Of a DNA stretch of 44,756 nt, positions 1-7,791 are shown piece by piece; position 1 is the stretch's first letter, and each line of letters opens with the position of its first letter. Under the pieces are notes generated by a model. It did no database searches, was not told the DNA's origin, and saw only the letters and a list, made by a program, of their open reading frames with translations. The stretch covers positions 1-44,756 of the forward strand of contig JAJZPC010000015.1 of the NCBI GenBank assembly GCA_021811385.1, written 5' to 3'. The stretch comes from Deltaproteobacteria bacterium (GTDB taxonomy: Bacteria; Desulfobacterota; Desulfobulbia; Desulfobulbales; Desulfurivibrionaceae). Position numbers and translations under genes: made by a program.

Positions 1-1204
1 TCAGGATAACGAGAACCTCGTCGCGGCCGAAATGCGGTACAATCTCGGCGCCCTCGGAAAGGGCCTTACGCAGCTTGGTGCCGGAGAGGATAACGCGATC
101 CTCCTTGGAGTGCGGGCAGGTACGCAGAGAAGCCATACCGTCGCACTTGTGGCAGTAGAAGGTCCAGTCGATCTTCAGCGGCATGCACTTCAGAGCCTTG
201 CCTTCGGCCAGATTCTGGGGGATTTTGTCGAAGATGGTCTGAGCCTCGAACAAGCCGTAGAAATCGCCAACGCCGGCATGGTCACGACCGATGATCATCT
301 TGGTGATGCCGTAGTTCTGACGGAAGGTTGCATGGAGCAGAGCCTCGCGAGGACCGGCGTAACGCATATCCAGGGGGTAACCGGCCTGGATGACGTTGTC
401 TTTTACGAAGTAATGCTCAACCAGGCAGTCGATAGCCTTTACGCGAACCTCAGCGGGGATATCGCCCTTCTTCAGGTTGCCGATCAGAGAGTGGATCAGA
501 ACGCCGTCACATACTTCAATGGCGATCTTGGCCAGGAACTCATGGGAGCGGTGCATGGGGTTACGCAGCTGCAGGGCGGCAACGTCGGACCAGCCGCGCT
601 CTTCGAACATGGCGCGAACTTCAGCGGGGGTCAGGTAAACGCCCTTGTACTTGGCAGGATACTCGCCCTCGGAGAGAACCTTTACCGGACCAGCCAGGTT
701 CACTTCCTTCTGAGCCATAACCATCTTGACGCCCGGATGATCTTCCATGGCGATCTTCCAGAACTTGTCGTCGGCAGACTCTTCGCCTTCGCCCTTGAAG
801 ACCTTCTCACACTCCCACTTCTTGTCAGCCTCGGTCATCTCGAACTTCTCGGTGATCTTCATGGTGGCGTAGATCTCGCCATCAGCCTCAAGAGCAACCT
901 CGTCGCCAACCTTGATCGCATCGGCATCGGCCCTGGAAACATCCAGGGTGATGGGCAGGGGCCAGAAGGTGCCGTCAGCCATGGTGAAATTCTCAACAAC
1001 GCCCTTCCAATCCGCCTTGCCCATGAAGCCATTCAGCGGAGAAAAACCGCCGATGCCCATCATGATCAGGTCGCCTTTGGCGCGGGCGCTGATTTTGATC
1101 TTCTTGAGGCCTTTGGCTTTTTCCTGCTCAGCGGTACGCTCACTGCCGTGCAGCAAACAGCATACCAGACCTTTTCCACCATGGGGAGCGACTAACTTAG
1201 ACAT
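1..1204 (-). CDS. sat: Sulfate adenylyltransferase (ATP sulfurylase), 3' end cut by the window
   Basis: Makes adenosine 5'-phosphosulfate from sulfate and ATP, the activation step of dissimilatory sulfate reduction in the cytoplasm (the reverse direction operates in sulfur oxidisers). About 401 codons are visible and only the last few tens of residues appear to be missing. The translation shows the nucleotide-binding motif [10 protein letters not shown], the motif [12 protein letters not shown], and a CHKC...RTCPH cluster like the zinc site of archaeal and SRB-type ATP sulfurylases. The ATG at 1204 follows AAGGAG at a normal distance. A clear sigma-70 promoter lies upstream (1290-1318). The gene stands alone on its strand; what follows it is outside the window. 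A long open frame on the opposite strand is a shadow of its strong codon bias. Confidence 0.97.
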   Translation of the reverse strand, partial: MSKLVAPHGGKGLVCCLLHGSERTAEQEKAKGLKKIKISARAKGDLIMMGIGGFSPLNGFMGKADWKGVVENFTMADGTFWPLPITLDVSRADADAIKVGDEVALEADGEIYATMKITEKFEMTEADKKWECEKVFKGEGEESADDKFWKIAMEDHPGVKMVMAQKEVNLAGPVKVLSEGEYPAKYKGVYLTPAEVRAMFEERGWSDVAALQLRNPMHRSHEFLAKIAIEVCDGVLIHSLIGNLKKGDIPAEVRVKAIDCLVEHYFVKDNVIQAGYPLDMRYAGPREALLHATFRQNYGITKMIIGRDHAGVGDFYGLFEAQTIFDKIPQNLAEGKALKCMPLKIDWTFYCHKCDGMASLRTCPHSKEDRVILSGTKLRKALSEGAEIVPHFGRDEVLVIL

Positions 1205-1289
1205 GATCGAGTCTCCTTTTTATAATGATAAAGAAAATATTGAAAGAATGCACAATTGCACAATGAACACGGATTCAGTTTGACGATCA

Positions 1290-1318
1290 GGTATACGAGA
1301 GGCCCAAATGATTGTCAA
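1290..1318 (-). promoter_or_regulatory. Sigma-70 promoter of sat
   Basis: On the minus strand TTGACA (1313-1318) is separated by exactly 17 bases from TATACC (1290-1295). This gives an untranslated leader of about 80 bases before the sat ATG. The leader holds two tandem copies of ATTGTGCA near 1242-1258, of unknown role. A perfect -35 and good spacing suit a strongly expressed core-metabolism gene. Confidence 0.8.
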
Positions 1319-1324
1319 GCAAAA

Positions 1325-1382
1325 AGTCGTCCGTAAAAAAAACAAAAAACGCCTTGCCGCCAGATTCCTGGCGTTGGGGCGC
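1325..1382 (-). terminator. Rho-independent terminator after flaG
   Basis: An inverted repeat at 1350-1381 (arms CGCC..CGCCAG and CTGGCG..GGCG, four-base loop, with G-U pairs and one mismatch) is followed on the minus strand by two runs of T (1325-1349). It closes the fliD-fliS-fliT-like-flaG operon. The plus-strand side also has a T-rich tract, but no plus-strand gene needs it. Apart from this and the sat promoter, nothing else is recognised in the gap 1205-1539. Confidence 0.75.
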
Positions 1383-1539
1383 TTTTCTTTTCGGGCTATT
1401 AATGAACGGGGAAATCAGGAGGGTGGACCGCATGCCCAGAAGTCTCTGGACGCATCTCTAGTGTTCGTTGCCTGACCGCCGTTTTTTTCATTGCAGGATC
1501 AGACAACGCTTTCGAAGCATCAACTACAGGGACAGGGTT

Positions 1540-1944
1540 TTACGCCTGTTCGTCAAAAAGCAGACCGGTCAATTCCTGGAGCTTTGCCCGCAGCTTGAGC
1601 GCCTCTTCCGAGGGGAACTGCCTCACCAACTCGCCGCTCTTGCTGTCGCTGACTTGCACCACGACCTCGTTTGGCTTCTCGAGCACCCGGAAATTAAGCC
1701 TGGTGTTCCCCAACGCGTCGAGACGCTGTTGCATCTCTTCCACCGCCTTGGCGATCTCCTTGGCGTCGGCAGGCTTCGCCTGTGCCTTGGGATGCAGCTC
1801 TTTTTCCCCCAGGGCGGGACGGGACGATTCACCGCCCTTGGCCACTGCGGTTACCTGGGGTTTCACCCGGTCTTCCCTTTCCACTGCCGCAGGTGTTACC
1901 GCTACGCCAATTCCCTTGACTTCGGTATTTACGCTGACGTCCAT
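1540..1944 (-). CDS. flaG: FlaG family flagellar protein
   Basis: A 134-residue FlaG-family protein. In other bacteria FlaG affects flagellar filament length and is encoded next to fliD; its biochemical role is poorly defined. The first 60 residues are polar and low in complexity. The family core follows: a helix (AKAVEEMQQRLDAL), then LNFRVLEKPNEVVVQVSD and the signature GELVRQFPSEE. The ATG at 1944 has GGAGG six bases upstream. It is the last gene of the fliD operon and sits directly before a terminator. Confidence 0.9.
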   Translation of the reverse strand: MDVSVNTEVKGIGVAVTPAAVEREDRVKPQVTAVAKGGESSRPALGEKELHPKAQAKPADAKEIAKAVEEMQQRLDALGNTRLNFRVLEKPNEVVVQVSDSKSGELVRQFPSEEALKLRAKLQELTGLLFDEQA

Positions 1945-1976
1945 GACATACCTCCACCCGTTTTTTCCATTTTCCC

Positions 1977-2405
1977 CTACATTCTGCTGCTGAGATATCT
2001 GGGCCGGGGAACAAGGCCCTTGTTAATATTGTACCCCTGCAATGCCTCCTTTCCCTTGCGCATTGCCTGGAGCTGCTCTTTCAATTTCAGCTGGTGAGCC
2101 AGGATAAGCTTTCGCAGCACATCCTCCTCGGCCAGCAATTTTGCCATGATTTCCCGGACACGGACGACACACCCATGGTCATCCTGCCCCCAAGTAACAA
2201 CCATCTCAAGCATCCGGGCCAGCCCCCTGAAGGCCTGCTCCCTGCCCTGCCGCCAGGAAAGAAGATCTTTACACTCTCCGGCAAGAAGGGCGTCCCGATG
2301 CTCCTGCTGCATGGCGCCAAAATCGTCCGCCGCCCGGAGAAACTCCTCCAGCAGGCCATGGACAGGCGCGTCGCCCATCACTTCGTTCGGAGCCGACATC
2401 TTCAT
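1977..2405 (-). CDS. FliT-like flagellar export chaperone (putative)
   Basis: A mostly helical, charged protein of about 142 residues lying between fliS and flaG. No strong family motif is visible. Size, helical content and the position directly after fliS are those of FliT/FlgN-type chaperones, which bind the cap protein FliD before export. The assignment rests mainly on context. The ATG at 2405 is preferred because AGGT lies about eight bases upstream; a GTG at 2414 in the same frame is possible. It starts 14 bases after the fliS stop, so translation is probably coupled. Confidence 0.6.
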   Translation of the reverse strand: MKMSAPNEVMGDAPVHGLLEEFLRAADDFGAMQQEHRDALLAGECKDLLSWRQGREQAFRGLARMLEMVVTWGQDDHGCVVRVREIMAKLLAEEDVLRKLILAHQLKLKEQLQAMRKGKEALQGYNINKGLVPRPRYLSSRM

Positions 2406-2419
2406 CGCAAGCACCTGAT

Positions 2420-2962
2420 TTAGATGGAAACAGAGAGCCCGCCCACGGCCATCTGGGGCTGACAGTTATCATAATCCGGCCGCTTGTTGGTTCTCGGCGC
2501 AACGACCGGCCTCGCTGCGGCAGCCTTCGCCGCGACCTCATCACTGCCGGCCTCCACGGCATTAACACCATTCAGCTCCACGCCCGACTCCCGCATGGCG
2601 GTTTCCTCCCAGATCTGCTTGAGCCGCTCCAGGTAGGACCGGGCCTGACGCAGCACCTTCACATCCTGGGACACCGAAACCCTGGGCAGCTCGGTCAGGA
2701 TTGCCCCATACAGCCCCCGCAAAAACCGGGCTGCCTCGGAATGATCCTCGGACTTGATCGATGCCTGAAGCTCGGTGATGATGGCAATGGCCTTGCCCAG
2801 ATTTTCCCCGCGTTTTTTGGGGGTCTGTTCCCGGATCCCTTCCTCGGCAAGCTCCAGATGCACCAGCACCCGTTCATACAGCATGTGGATCAGCTTCACA
2901 GGCTGGATCTCCGCCTGCTTTTCCGTCGTCCGATAGGCATCCAGCACTTTTTGCCCGACCAT
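2420..2962 (-). CDS. fliS: Flagellin-specific chaperone FliS
   Basis: Binds unfolded flagellin in the cytoplasm and delivers it to the flagellar export gate. Residues 1-125 show the FliS helical bundle, including the segment KLIHMLYERVLVHLELAEEG. The last 50 residues are Ala/Pro/Asn-rich and appear disordered, making this 180-residue protein longer than the usual 130. The ATG at 2962 was chosen because GAGGAGGAAG lies just upstream and because the family begins here. An ATG at 3019, overlapping the fliD stop codon, would add 19 residues without resemblance to FliS. It lies in the fliD operon. Confidence 0.92.
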   Translation of the reverse strand: MVGQKVLDAYRTTEKQAEIQPVKLIHMLYERVLVHLELAEEGIREQTPKKRGENLGKAIAIITELQASIKSEDHSEAARFLRGLYGAILTELPRVSVSQDVKVLRQARSYLERLKQIWEETAMRESGVELNGVNAVEAGSDEVAAKAAAARPVVAPRTNKRPDYDNCQPQMAVGGLSVSI

Positions 2963-3018
2963 GCGCACTTCCTCCTCATCAGGTTGTAATTGATACACAG
3001 CCACTCGCCCCGGTCTCA

Positions 3019-4743
3019 TTATTGGGAACTGTCGGACAGCAAATTGCTCAGGCTGCTAAACTGCCCGGTCAGATAGCTGCCCATTGACTTCATTTGGCTC
3101 ATGTACTGATCCAAAGAAACAAACTGCTTGGTCAAAATGTCATAGCGCCTATCGAGCCGTTCCGTCTCGGTTTCGATTCTCAGTTGAAGATCGTCGATGC
3201 GGGTCTGGGCTGCGGTTTTTTCCGCCGCGATCTGGCCGCTGCCGCCGGTCACCTCCCGGAGATAGTCATTGACCGTATCCGCAAGACCCGTAATCCCGGC
3301 GGCCTCGTCGCCCAGAAAAAAGGCGGAGACACTGTCCGGCGCTCCGGAAATGGCCGCGGCGATGGTGGCTTCATCGATGGAGATGGTGCCGTCGCGGTTA
3401 AACTCAAGGCCCAGATCGAACAGGGTCGTGACCAGCCCTTTGCTGTCCGCCTTGATCGAGCTTGTCATGATATTCTGAAGCACATAGGGCAGATCCCGCA
3501 AGGTGGTGCGCGCCAGGATGCCGAAATCCTCGGTTGCCTCGTCATAGCCGGTGTTTCTGGCGATCTCCTGCACCGCGGCATTATAGGCGTCCACCAGATC
3601 AACGATCATCTCCTGGATGGAGGCGTTGTTATTGGCCACCGAGACCGTGGAAGGTCCAGTGGCCTGCAAAGTCAAGGTAATGCCGGACAACACATCGCTT
3701 ATGGTATTGGTCTGCCGCTGGTAGCTTACGCCATCAATGGTAATCTTGGCGTTCAGGGTCTCGCCGGTCGCCCCGCCCACAGGCACGGCCATGGTCAGAT
3801 CAGGCACCTGCGCCAGCATGGTGATTTCCTTGTCCTTCCCGGTGCTGTTGGCCTTGAGCACAAGCTTATAGGGATTGGTGGCCGAGCCGTCGTTGATGAT
3901 GGAGGCGGTCACGCCCGGATTGCTCGTGCTGTTGTTGATCAGATCCCGCAACTGGCTCATGGTGGTGTCGGCGGCGACGCTCAACGTCATGGTCCCGGTT
4001 CCGACATTGAGGGCAAAGGTTTTTGCCGGGGGGGTAAAGGCCAGGGTCGTATTATTGGTGGTGATGGCGACCCGATGGGATTCACCTGTTGCCCCAACCG
4101 TGTCGGAGGCGATACGCAGATAGGTTTGCCCGCTCAGCACATAGGTGGAGGCGGTTACCTTGCGGCCATTTGCACCGGCGCCGACATTTTCCGGGTCGCT
4201 ATTGATGGCCGAGACCAGCTCGTTCATGGTATCGACCGTGGAAGTGGGGCCCACCGGAACCGTGATGGTGCTGGAACCGCCATAGGTGATGACCAAATTG
4301 CCGTCCGCAGGGGCAATATTAGTTACGGCCGGATCGGCCACGCCGGTGGTGGATTCCTGGGTGGTGGGCACATAGATCTTGGCGGTCTCGGAGGCTACTC
4401 CACCGGACATCCAGGTGCTCTTGGTGGCGATCCGGTCAACGGTCACCGGGGTGGACTGTACTGCGGTGCCGTCCGCTACCGTGGCGCTGAGCACGGATGT
4501 GCTGGAGCTGGAAACCGTTCTGGAGATAAAGGTGGAGGAGAGGGAGAGATCGAGCGCCGCGCTCTTCATGGTCAGCAGCTTGTTGTTGACCACGGTGAAC
4601 TCGTTGAGCTGGGACTCTATTGCCGTCACCTCGCTTTTCTTGCGGGTAATGGCCTGTTCGTCCACAGCGCGCAACTGCTCGAGCATGCTTTGCAGCTCAA
4701 GTCCGGAGCCAACTCCGAGCGATGAAATCGTACCTGTTGCCAT
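3019..4743 (-). CDS. fliD: Flagellar hook-associated protein 2 (filament cap)
   Basis: Forms the pentameric cap at the filament tip that helps exported flagellin fold into place. It has 574 residues with the conserved N-terminus (SLGVGSGLELQSMLEQL), Ser/Thr-rich central domains containing flagellin-IN-like stretches (around AKITIDGVSYQRQTNTISDVLSGITLTL), and a C-terminal coiled coil ending near the SSLSNLL segment. The ATG at 4743 follows AAGGAAGG. A sigma-28-like promoter lies upstream at 4836-4862, and the gene heads the operon fliD-fliS-fliT-like-flaG. There is no signal peptide, as expected for a type III flagellar export substrate. Confidence 0.96.
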   Translation of the reverse strand: MATGTISSLGVGSGLELQSMLEQLRAVDEQAITRKKSEVTAIESQLNEFTVVNNKLLTMKSAALDLSLSSTFISRTVSSSSTSVLSATVADGTAVQSTPVTVDRIATKSTWMSGGVASETAKIYVPTTQESTTGVADPAVTNIAPADGNLVITYGGSSTITVPVGPTSTVDTMNELVSAINSDPENVGAGANGRKVTASTYVLSGQTYLRIASDTVGATGESHRVAITTNNTTLAFTPPAKTFALNVGTGTMTLSVAADTTMSQLRDLINNSTSNPGVTASIINDGSATNPYKLVLKANSTGKDKEITMLAQVPDLTMAVPVGGATGETLNAKITIDGVSYQRQTNTISDVLSGITLTLQATGPSTVSVANNNASIQEMIVDLVDAYNAAVQEIARNTGYDEATEDFGILARTTLRDLPYVLQNIMTSSIKADSKGLVTTLFDLGLEFNRDGTISIDEATIAAAISGAPDSVSAFFLGDEAAGITGLADTVNDYLREVTGGSGQIAAEKTAAQTRIDDLQLRIETETERLDRRYDILTKQFVSLDQYMSQMKSMGSYLTGQFSSLSNLLSDSSQ

Positions 4744-4835
4744 GGGAACCTTCCTTATTCAGCGGGCAGTCCGGCATCCGCACAAGATGAAAAAATCCTC
4801 TCAAACAGACGCAACCATATCTTCCCCTGATAATC

Positions 4836-4862
4836 GTATCGGCATTCCCAGCCCGTTCTTGA
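4836..4862 (-). promoter_or_regulatory. Sigma-28 (FliA)-like promoter of the fliD operon
   Basis: On the minus strand TCAAGAAC (4855-4862), 11 bases, then GCCGATAC (4836-4843). The published enteric FliA consensus is TAAAGTTT-N11-GCCGATAA, so the -10 matches 7 of 8 and the spacing is exact. The expected transcript start is about 85 bases before the fliD ATG. The fliC promoter uses the same TCAAG form of the -35, which supports both. Confidence 0.8.
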
Positions 4863-4871
4863 ATATTTTCA

Positions 4872-4909
4872 CAAAAAAAGGGGCGGCAGCTGTTTCCAGC
4901 CACCGCCCC
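4872..4909 (-). terminator. Rho-independent terminator of fliC
   Basis: GGGGCGG (4880-4886) pairs perfectly with CCGCCCC (4903-4909). On the minus strand the hairpin is followed by an uninterrupted run of T from 4879 downward. It lies about 95 bases past the fliC stop codon and upstream of the fliD promoter, so fliC is transcribed on its own. Confidence 0.9.
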
Positions 4910-4964
4910 CTGTTGAGATTTCTGTTTCACCAAGATCGGTCCGTGGTGTCCAGCCCTTGAATTT

Positions 4965-5006
4965 ACCTTGAACCTTTCACCTCGGACCTTTCTCCTTCTC
5001 CCCTTA
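4965..5006. repeat. Heptanucleotide repeat array at the fliC 3' end
   Basis: Read on the plus strand, the segment is a run of imperfect 7-mers: ACCTTGA, ACCTTTC, ACCTCGG, ACCTTTC, TCCTTCT, CCCCTTA. The last overlaps the fliC stop codon. The same 7-base period and the shared word CCTTGAACCTTT recur at 43394-43508, so this is a dispersed short-tandem-repeat family rather than chance. Confidence 0.65.
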
Positions 5007-7430
5007 CCCCTGCAGCAGGCTCAAAACGGTCTTCGAGCTGGCATTGGCCTGGGCCATGGCAAAGGAGCTTGCCTGGTTCAGGATCTGCATCTTGGAGAAG
5101 TTCGCAGCTTCCTCGGCAAAGTCAACGTCGCGGATGGAAGATTCAGCCGAAGCGATGTTTACTTTGGTGGCAGAAAGGTTGGCAATGGTGGAGGTCAACT
5201 GGTTCTGTACAGAACCGAGGTCGGACCGCACCTTGTCCAGATCCTTCAGTGCCGAGTCGGCAACCGAGATCGCAACCTGGGCGCCTTCCTGGGTGAGAAC
5301 GCTGACGTCAGCCAGACGGCTGGTCGTGGTCCCTCCCACCTTGGTGCCGGCTACACCACCGGCATTGGCAGCCAGGGTGGAGCCCGCCGCGATGATCGAA
5401 TCCTTGGCAAGGGTCTGAATAAAGGCCAGGGTATTGGTCCCTGAAGACTTATAATCAGTTTCCAAGGTGGTTCCGGCCTTGAGCAGGAACCCGCCGGACG
5501 CATAGATATCGTTGGCGAGAATCGTGCCCTGCTGCATGGTTGAACCAGAGAAGAGAATGGAGCCTTCCGTCAGGGTTACCGCACTCTGCAGGGTCAAGGC
5601 ATTCGTTGTCTTTACCGCGCCACCGAGGGTCGAACCGTTGGCCAGGGTCGAACCGGAAATGATGGTTGATCCAGATTCCAAGGTCATGGACACCGTGGTA
5701 GTGATAAGACCAGCACCAGAGCCTACTGTCACATCGCCGCCCAGGGTCGAACCGGCCTTGAGCGTCAAGGTGGCGTCGTCGGAATCGATCAAGATACTAC
5801 CGGTCTTGAGCGTCATGTCTTCGGTCACCGTAATGGCACTGGAGGCTACGATATCGCCGTAGAGATACGAACCAGCCGCAAGTGAACCGTTTGCGGCACC
5901 TCCGGCAAAAACAGAATCCTTGGCAATAACCATATCGGCGGCCAAGGTGAAGTCCCCGCTGGTCACAATATCAGCGGAGAGCATCGAACCGGCAGCAATG
6001 GTGGAGCCGCTGGAATCCCGGATCGCGGTGGTAACCAAGGTGCCGGCCTTCAGGGTGCTGCCACTGGCGAGTACGGACCCTGTAGCCAGCTTGCTGGCCT
6101 GGGTAACGGTGACATCGGCATTATTCAGCACTGTGCCGCCCAGGATGGTGCCGGATTTAAGGGTCGAGGCCGAGCTGATCGAAGAGCCGGCCTTGATCGT
6201 TGAATCCACTGTGGTGGTGATATTACCACCGCTCGCGATGACACCGGTAATGTCGACACCGGCGGTTGACCCTGCCTTGAATACCGACCCAGACGCAATG
6301 TACGACCCGGCAGTCAAAGTGGAATCGATGGAGGTGGTAAAAGTAGCAGACGCAGCCAAACTCGCGGTAAAGCTGGTTGCCGAACCAGAGGCAAGATCCG
6401 TGACCAGCAACTCGTTGGAGCCGGCCTGGTTGAGCTTCACATAGCCAAAGGTCGATAGCTGGGATGCGCCCAAAGCCGTGCCGGTGGAGCCGCTTACCTT
6501 GATAGCCCGGCCATCGATGGAGCTCAGGGTCATTTTGCCGTCGGCGCCGACACTGGCGATAACACCATGGTCCGCGGTCTTGTTGTTGATCGCCTTGGCC
6601 AAGGCGCCGTCGCTGTCATTGGCAGCAACGTTTACCGCGCCGATGGTCACACCGTTGATGGAAAAATCAGACCCGGTGGTGCCAACTGCCACGGCGGCAT
6701 CGGTTGTGGACTTCACTACCGCCGAAGCGGAAATTCCGAGAACATCGGAAAGCTTGTTGATGGCGTCGGCCAGAGCGCCCATGCCGTTGCCGGCCTTGTT
6801 GCTCGCCTGAATATCCACCGCCTGCAAGGTAAAAGATTTGCTCTGCAGATTGCTGTAGATGGAAAGCTGCACCGTACCGCCAGCCGTGTTAGTCAGCTCC
6901 AGCTTACCGGTGGTAACATGACCAACCTTGGTGGACTCGGATGTGCCGATGGAGATATTGACTGTTTCACCAGAATACGCGCCCACCTGGAATTTTTTAT
7001 TAACAAAGTTCCCGGAAAGCAGTTTCTGGTTGTTGAACGCCGTTGTTTTGGCGATGGTGTCAAGCTCTTCCAGGAGCTTGGTGATGTCGGACTGAATCGC
7101 CTTGCGGGATTCAGTGGTCTGCCCGTCCTGGGCAGCCTGAATTGCCTTGGTCTTAACGGTGTTAACGATCTTGATGGATTCATCAAGAGCGCCGTCAGCG
7201 GTCTGGACCATGGAAATACCATCATTGGCGTTTCTGACGGCCTGACCAAGACCCAAAAACTGGGACTTCAGGGAGTCGGCAATGGCCATGCCCGCGGAGT
7301 CATCCGCCGCACGGTTAATACGCAGACCAGACGACAATTTCTCAAGAGACGCGCTCAAACCGCTGTCATTCTTGATCATATTGGTGTGGGCCGACAATGC
7401 TGCTATGTTGGTGTTAATTCGAAGAGCCAT
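5004..7430 (-). CDS. fliC: Flagellin with a large hexapeptide-repeat central domain
   Basis: Filament subunit of 808 residues, against roughly 270-500 for most flagellins. Residues 1-170 and about 715-808 are the conserved D0/D1 coiled-coil regions (LRINTNIAAL, LSSGLRINRAADDSAGMAI; end SSFAMAQANASSKTVLSLL). Residues 253-313 resemble a flagellin hook-IN motif. Residues 365-690 are a long run of six-residue units of the form L/I-x-x-G-S/T-x, which resemble a left-handed beta-helix and are rich in Ser/Thr. The ATG at 7430 follows GGAGGA. There is a sigma-28-like promoter at 7589-7615, a 150-base leader with several GGA triplets, and a terminator at 4872-4909. The gene is monocistronic. The adjacent Maf gene and pseudaminic acid genes suggest that the protein is O-glycosylated. 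Confidence 0.96.
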   Translation of the reverse strand: MALRINTNIAALSAHTNMIKNDSGLSASLEKLSSGLRINRAADDSAGMAIADSLKSQFLGLGQAVRNANDGISMVQTADGALDESIKIVNTVKTKAIQAAQDGQTTESRKAIQSDITKLLEELDTIAKTTAFNNQKLLSGNFVNKKFQVGAYSGETVNISIGTSESTKVGHVTTGKLELTNTAGGTVQLSIYSNLQSKSFTLQAVDIQASNKAGNGMGALADAINKLSDVLGISASAVVKSTTDAAVAVGTTGSDFSINGVTIGAVNVAANDSDGALAKAINNKTADHGVIASVGADGKMTLSSIDGRAIKVSGSTGTALGASQLSTFGYVKLNQAGSNELLVTDLASGSATSFTASLAASATFTTSIDSTLTAGSYIASGSVFKAGSTAGVDITGVIASGGNITTTVDSTIKAGSSISSASTLKSGTILGGTVLNNADVTVTQASKLATGSVLASGSTLKAGTLVTTAIRDSSGSTIAAGSMLSADIVTSGDFTLAADMVIAKDSVFAGGAANGSLAAGSYLYGDIVASSAITVTEDMTLKTGSILIDSDDATLTLKAGSTLGGDVTVGSGAGLITTTVSMTLESGSTIISGSTLANGSTLGGAVKTTNALTLQSAVTLTEGSILFSGSTMQQGTILANDIYASGGFLLKAGTTLETDYKSSGTNTLAFIQTLAKDSIIAAGSTLAANAGGVAGTKVGGTTTSRLADVSVLTQEGAQVAISVADSALKDLDKVRSDLGSVQNQLTSTIANLSATKVNIASAESSIRDVDFAEEAANFSKMQILNQASSFAMAQANASSKTVLSLLQG
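5361..6338 (-). repeat. Hexapeptide-repeat (beta-helix-like) coding region inside fliC
   Basis: Encodes flagellin residues 365-690. Units such as IKAGSS, ISSAST and LKSGTI follow one another without a break: a hydrophobic residue, then Gly or Ala three later and Ser or Thr four later. Units group into blocks of about 36 residues that restart with a V/L-T-V/L strand (near residues 403, 440, 493, 532, 575 and 611). Eighteen residues per turn is what a left-handed beta-helix would give, so each block may be two turns. The fold is inference from periodicity. Confidence 0.7.
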
Positions 7431-7588
7431 TTTCTTCCTCCATGATTTTTAACTGATCGGGAATCCGTTCCCTTCTTTTCGCCTTACATCACATCCATAA
7501 ATTCTTCGTCGAAGATTATCTCCGTGGGCAGCACCTCCTTCGCCGGTTTCCTGTCGCTTTTATTTATTCGGGTGGGTTTCGTTAAGTC

Positions 7589-7615
7589 ATATCGACACAG
7601 GCGGCCAATACTTGA
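7589..7615 (-). promoter_or_regulatory. Sigma-28 (FliA)-like promoter of fliC
   Basis: On the minus strand TCAAGTAT (7608-7615), 11 bases, then GTCGATAT (7589-7596), against the enteric consensus TAAAGTTT-N11-GCCGATAA. It leaves a leader of about 150 bases before the fliC ATG. The leader has at least six GGA triplets, one pair forming the ribosome binding site, as in CsrA-controlled flagellin mRNAs. It could also hold a 16-codon leader frame (7484-7534, GTG start). Together with the maf promoter this accounts for the fliC-maf gap at 7431-7791. Confidence 0.75.
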
Positions 7616-7711
7616 TTCTTTTTTTTTCACTTTCTCTTTTTTCGTTGAGAGGATTAGCCGTATCGGTTTAGCTCGAAAGTGAACTGAATTGAAAAAAATG
7701 AATGCCTTCCT

Positions 7712-7739
7712 TAAAGATTCCCGGAGACAACACCGATAG
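7712..7739 (+). promoter_or_regulatory. Sigma-28 (FliA)-like promoter of the maf operon
   Basis: On the plus strand TAAAGATT (7712-7719, 7 of 8 to the enteric -35), 12 bases, then ACCGATAG (7732-7739, core CCGATA). The spacing is one base longer than consensus. The start site would lie about 45 bases before the maf GTG. It is divergent from the fliC promoter, so both could be served by the same sigma factor. Confidence 0.65.
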
Positions 7740-7791
7740 AACCAGCGTGCGTTACAACTCTTTTTTTTACCCCTCATGAGAGGAATAAACC

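Noticed and set aside
1242-1258. Tandem ATTGTGCA copies in the sat leader as a Rex-type operator
   Set aside because: Rex sites are inverted repeats of TTGTGAA type; this is a direct repeat, so the resemblance is only partial.
3094-4725. Long open frame on the plus strand opposite fliD (and similar ones opposite sat, fliC and cheA)
   Set aside because: The minus-strand frames encode clear known families; the opposite frames arise from codon bias.
5361-6338. Repetitive DNA in fliC as a CRISPR or DNA-level repeat
   Set aside because: The period exists at protein level only; DNA units vary and there are no spacers.
7658-7670. A further CCGATA box on the minus strand upstream of fliC
   Set aside because: The matching -35 position has almost no resemblance to the consensus; the site at 7589-7615 is much better.
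7484-7777. 97-codon minus-strand frame upstream of fliC
   Set aside because: It spans the fliC promoter and most of it lies before the expected transcript start. Only its last 16 codons could be a leader frame.
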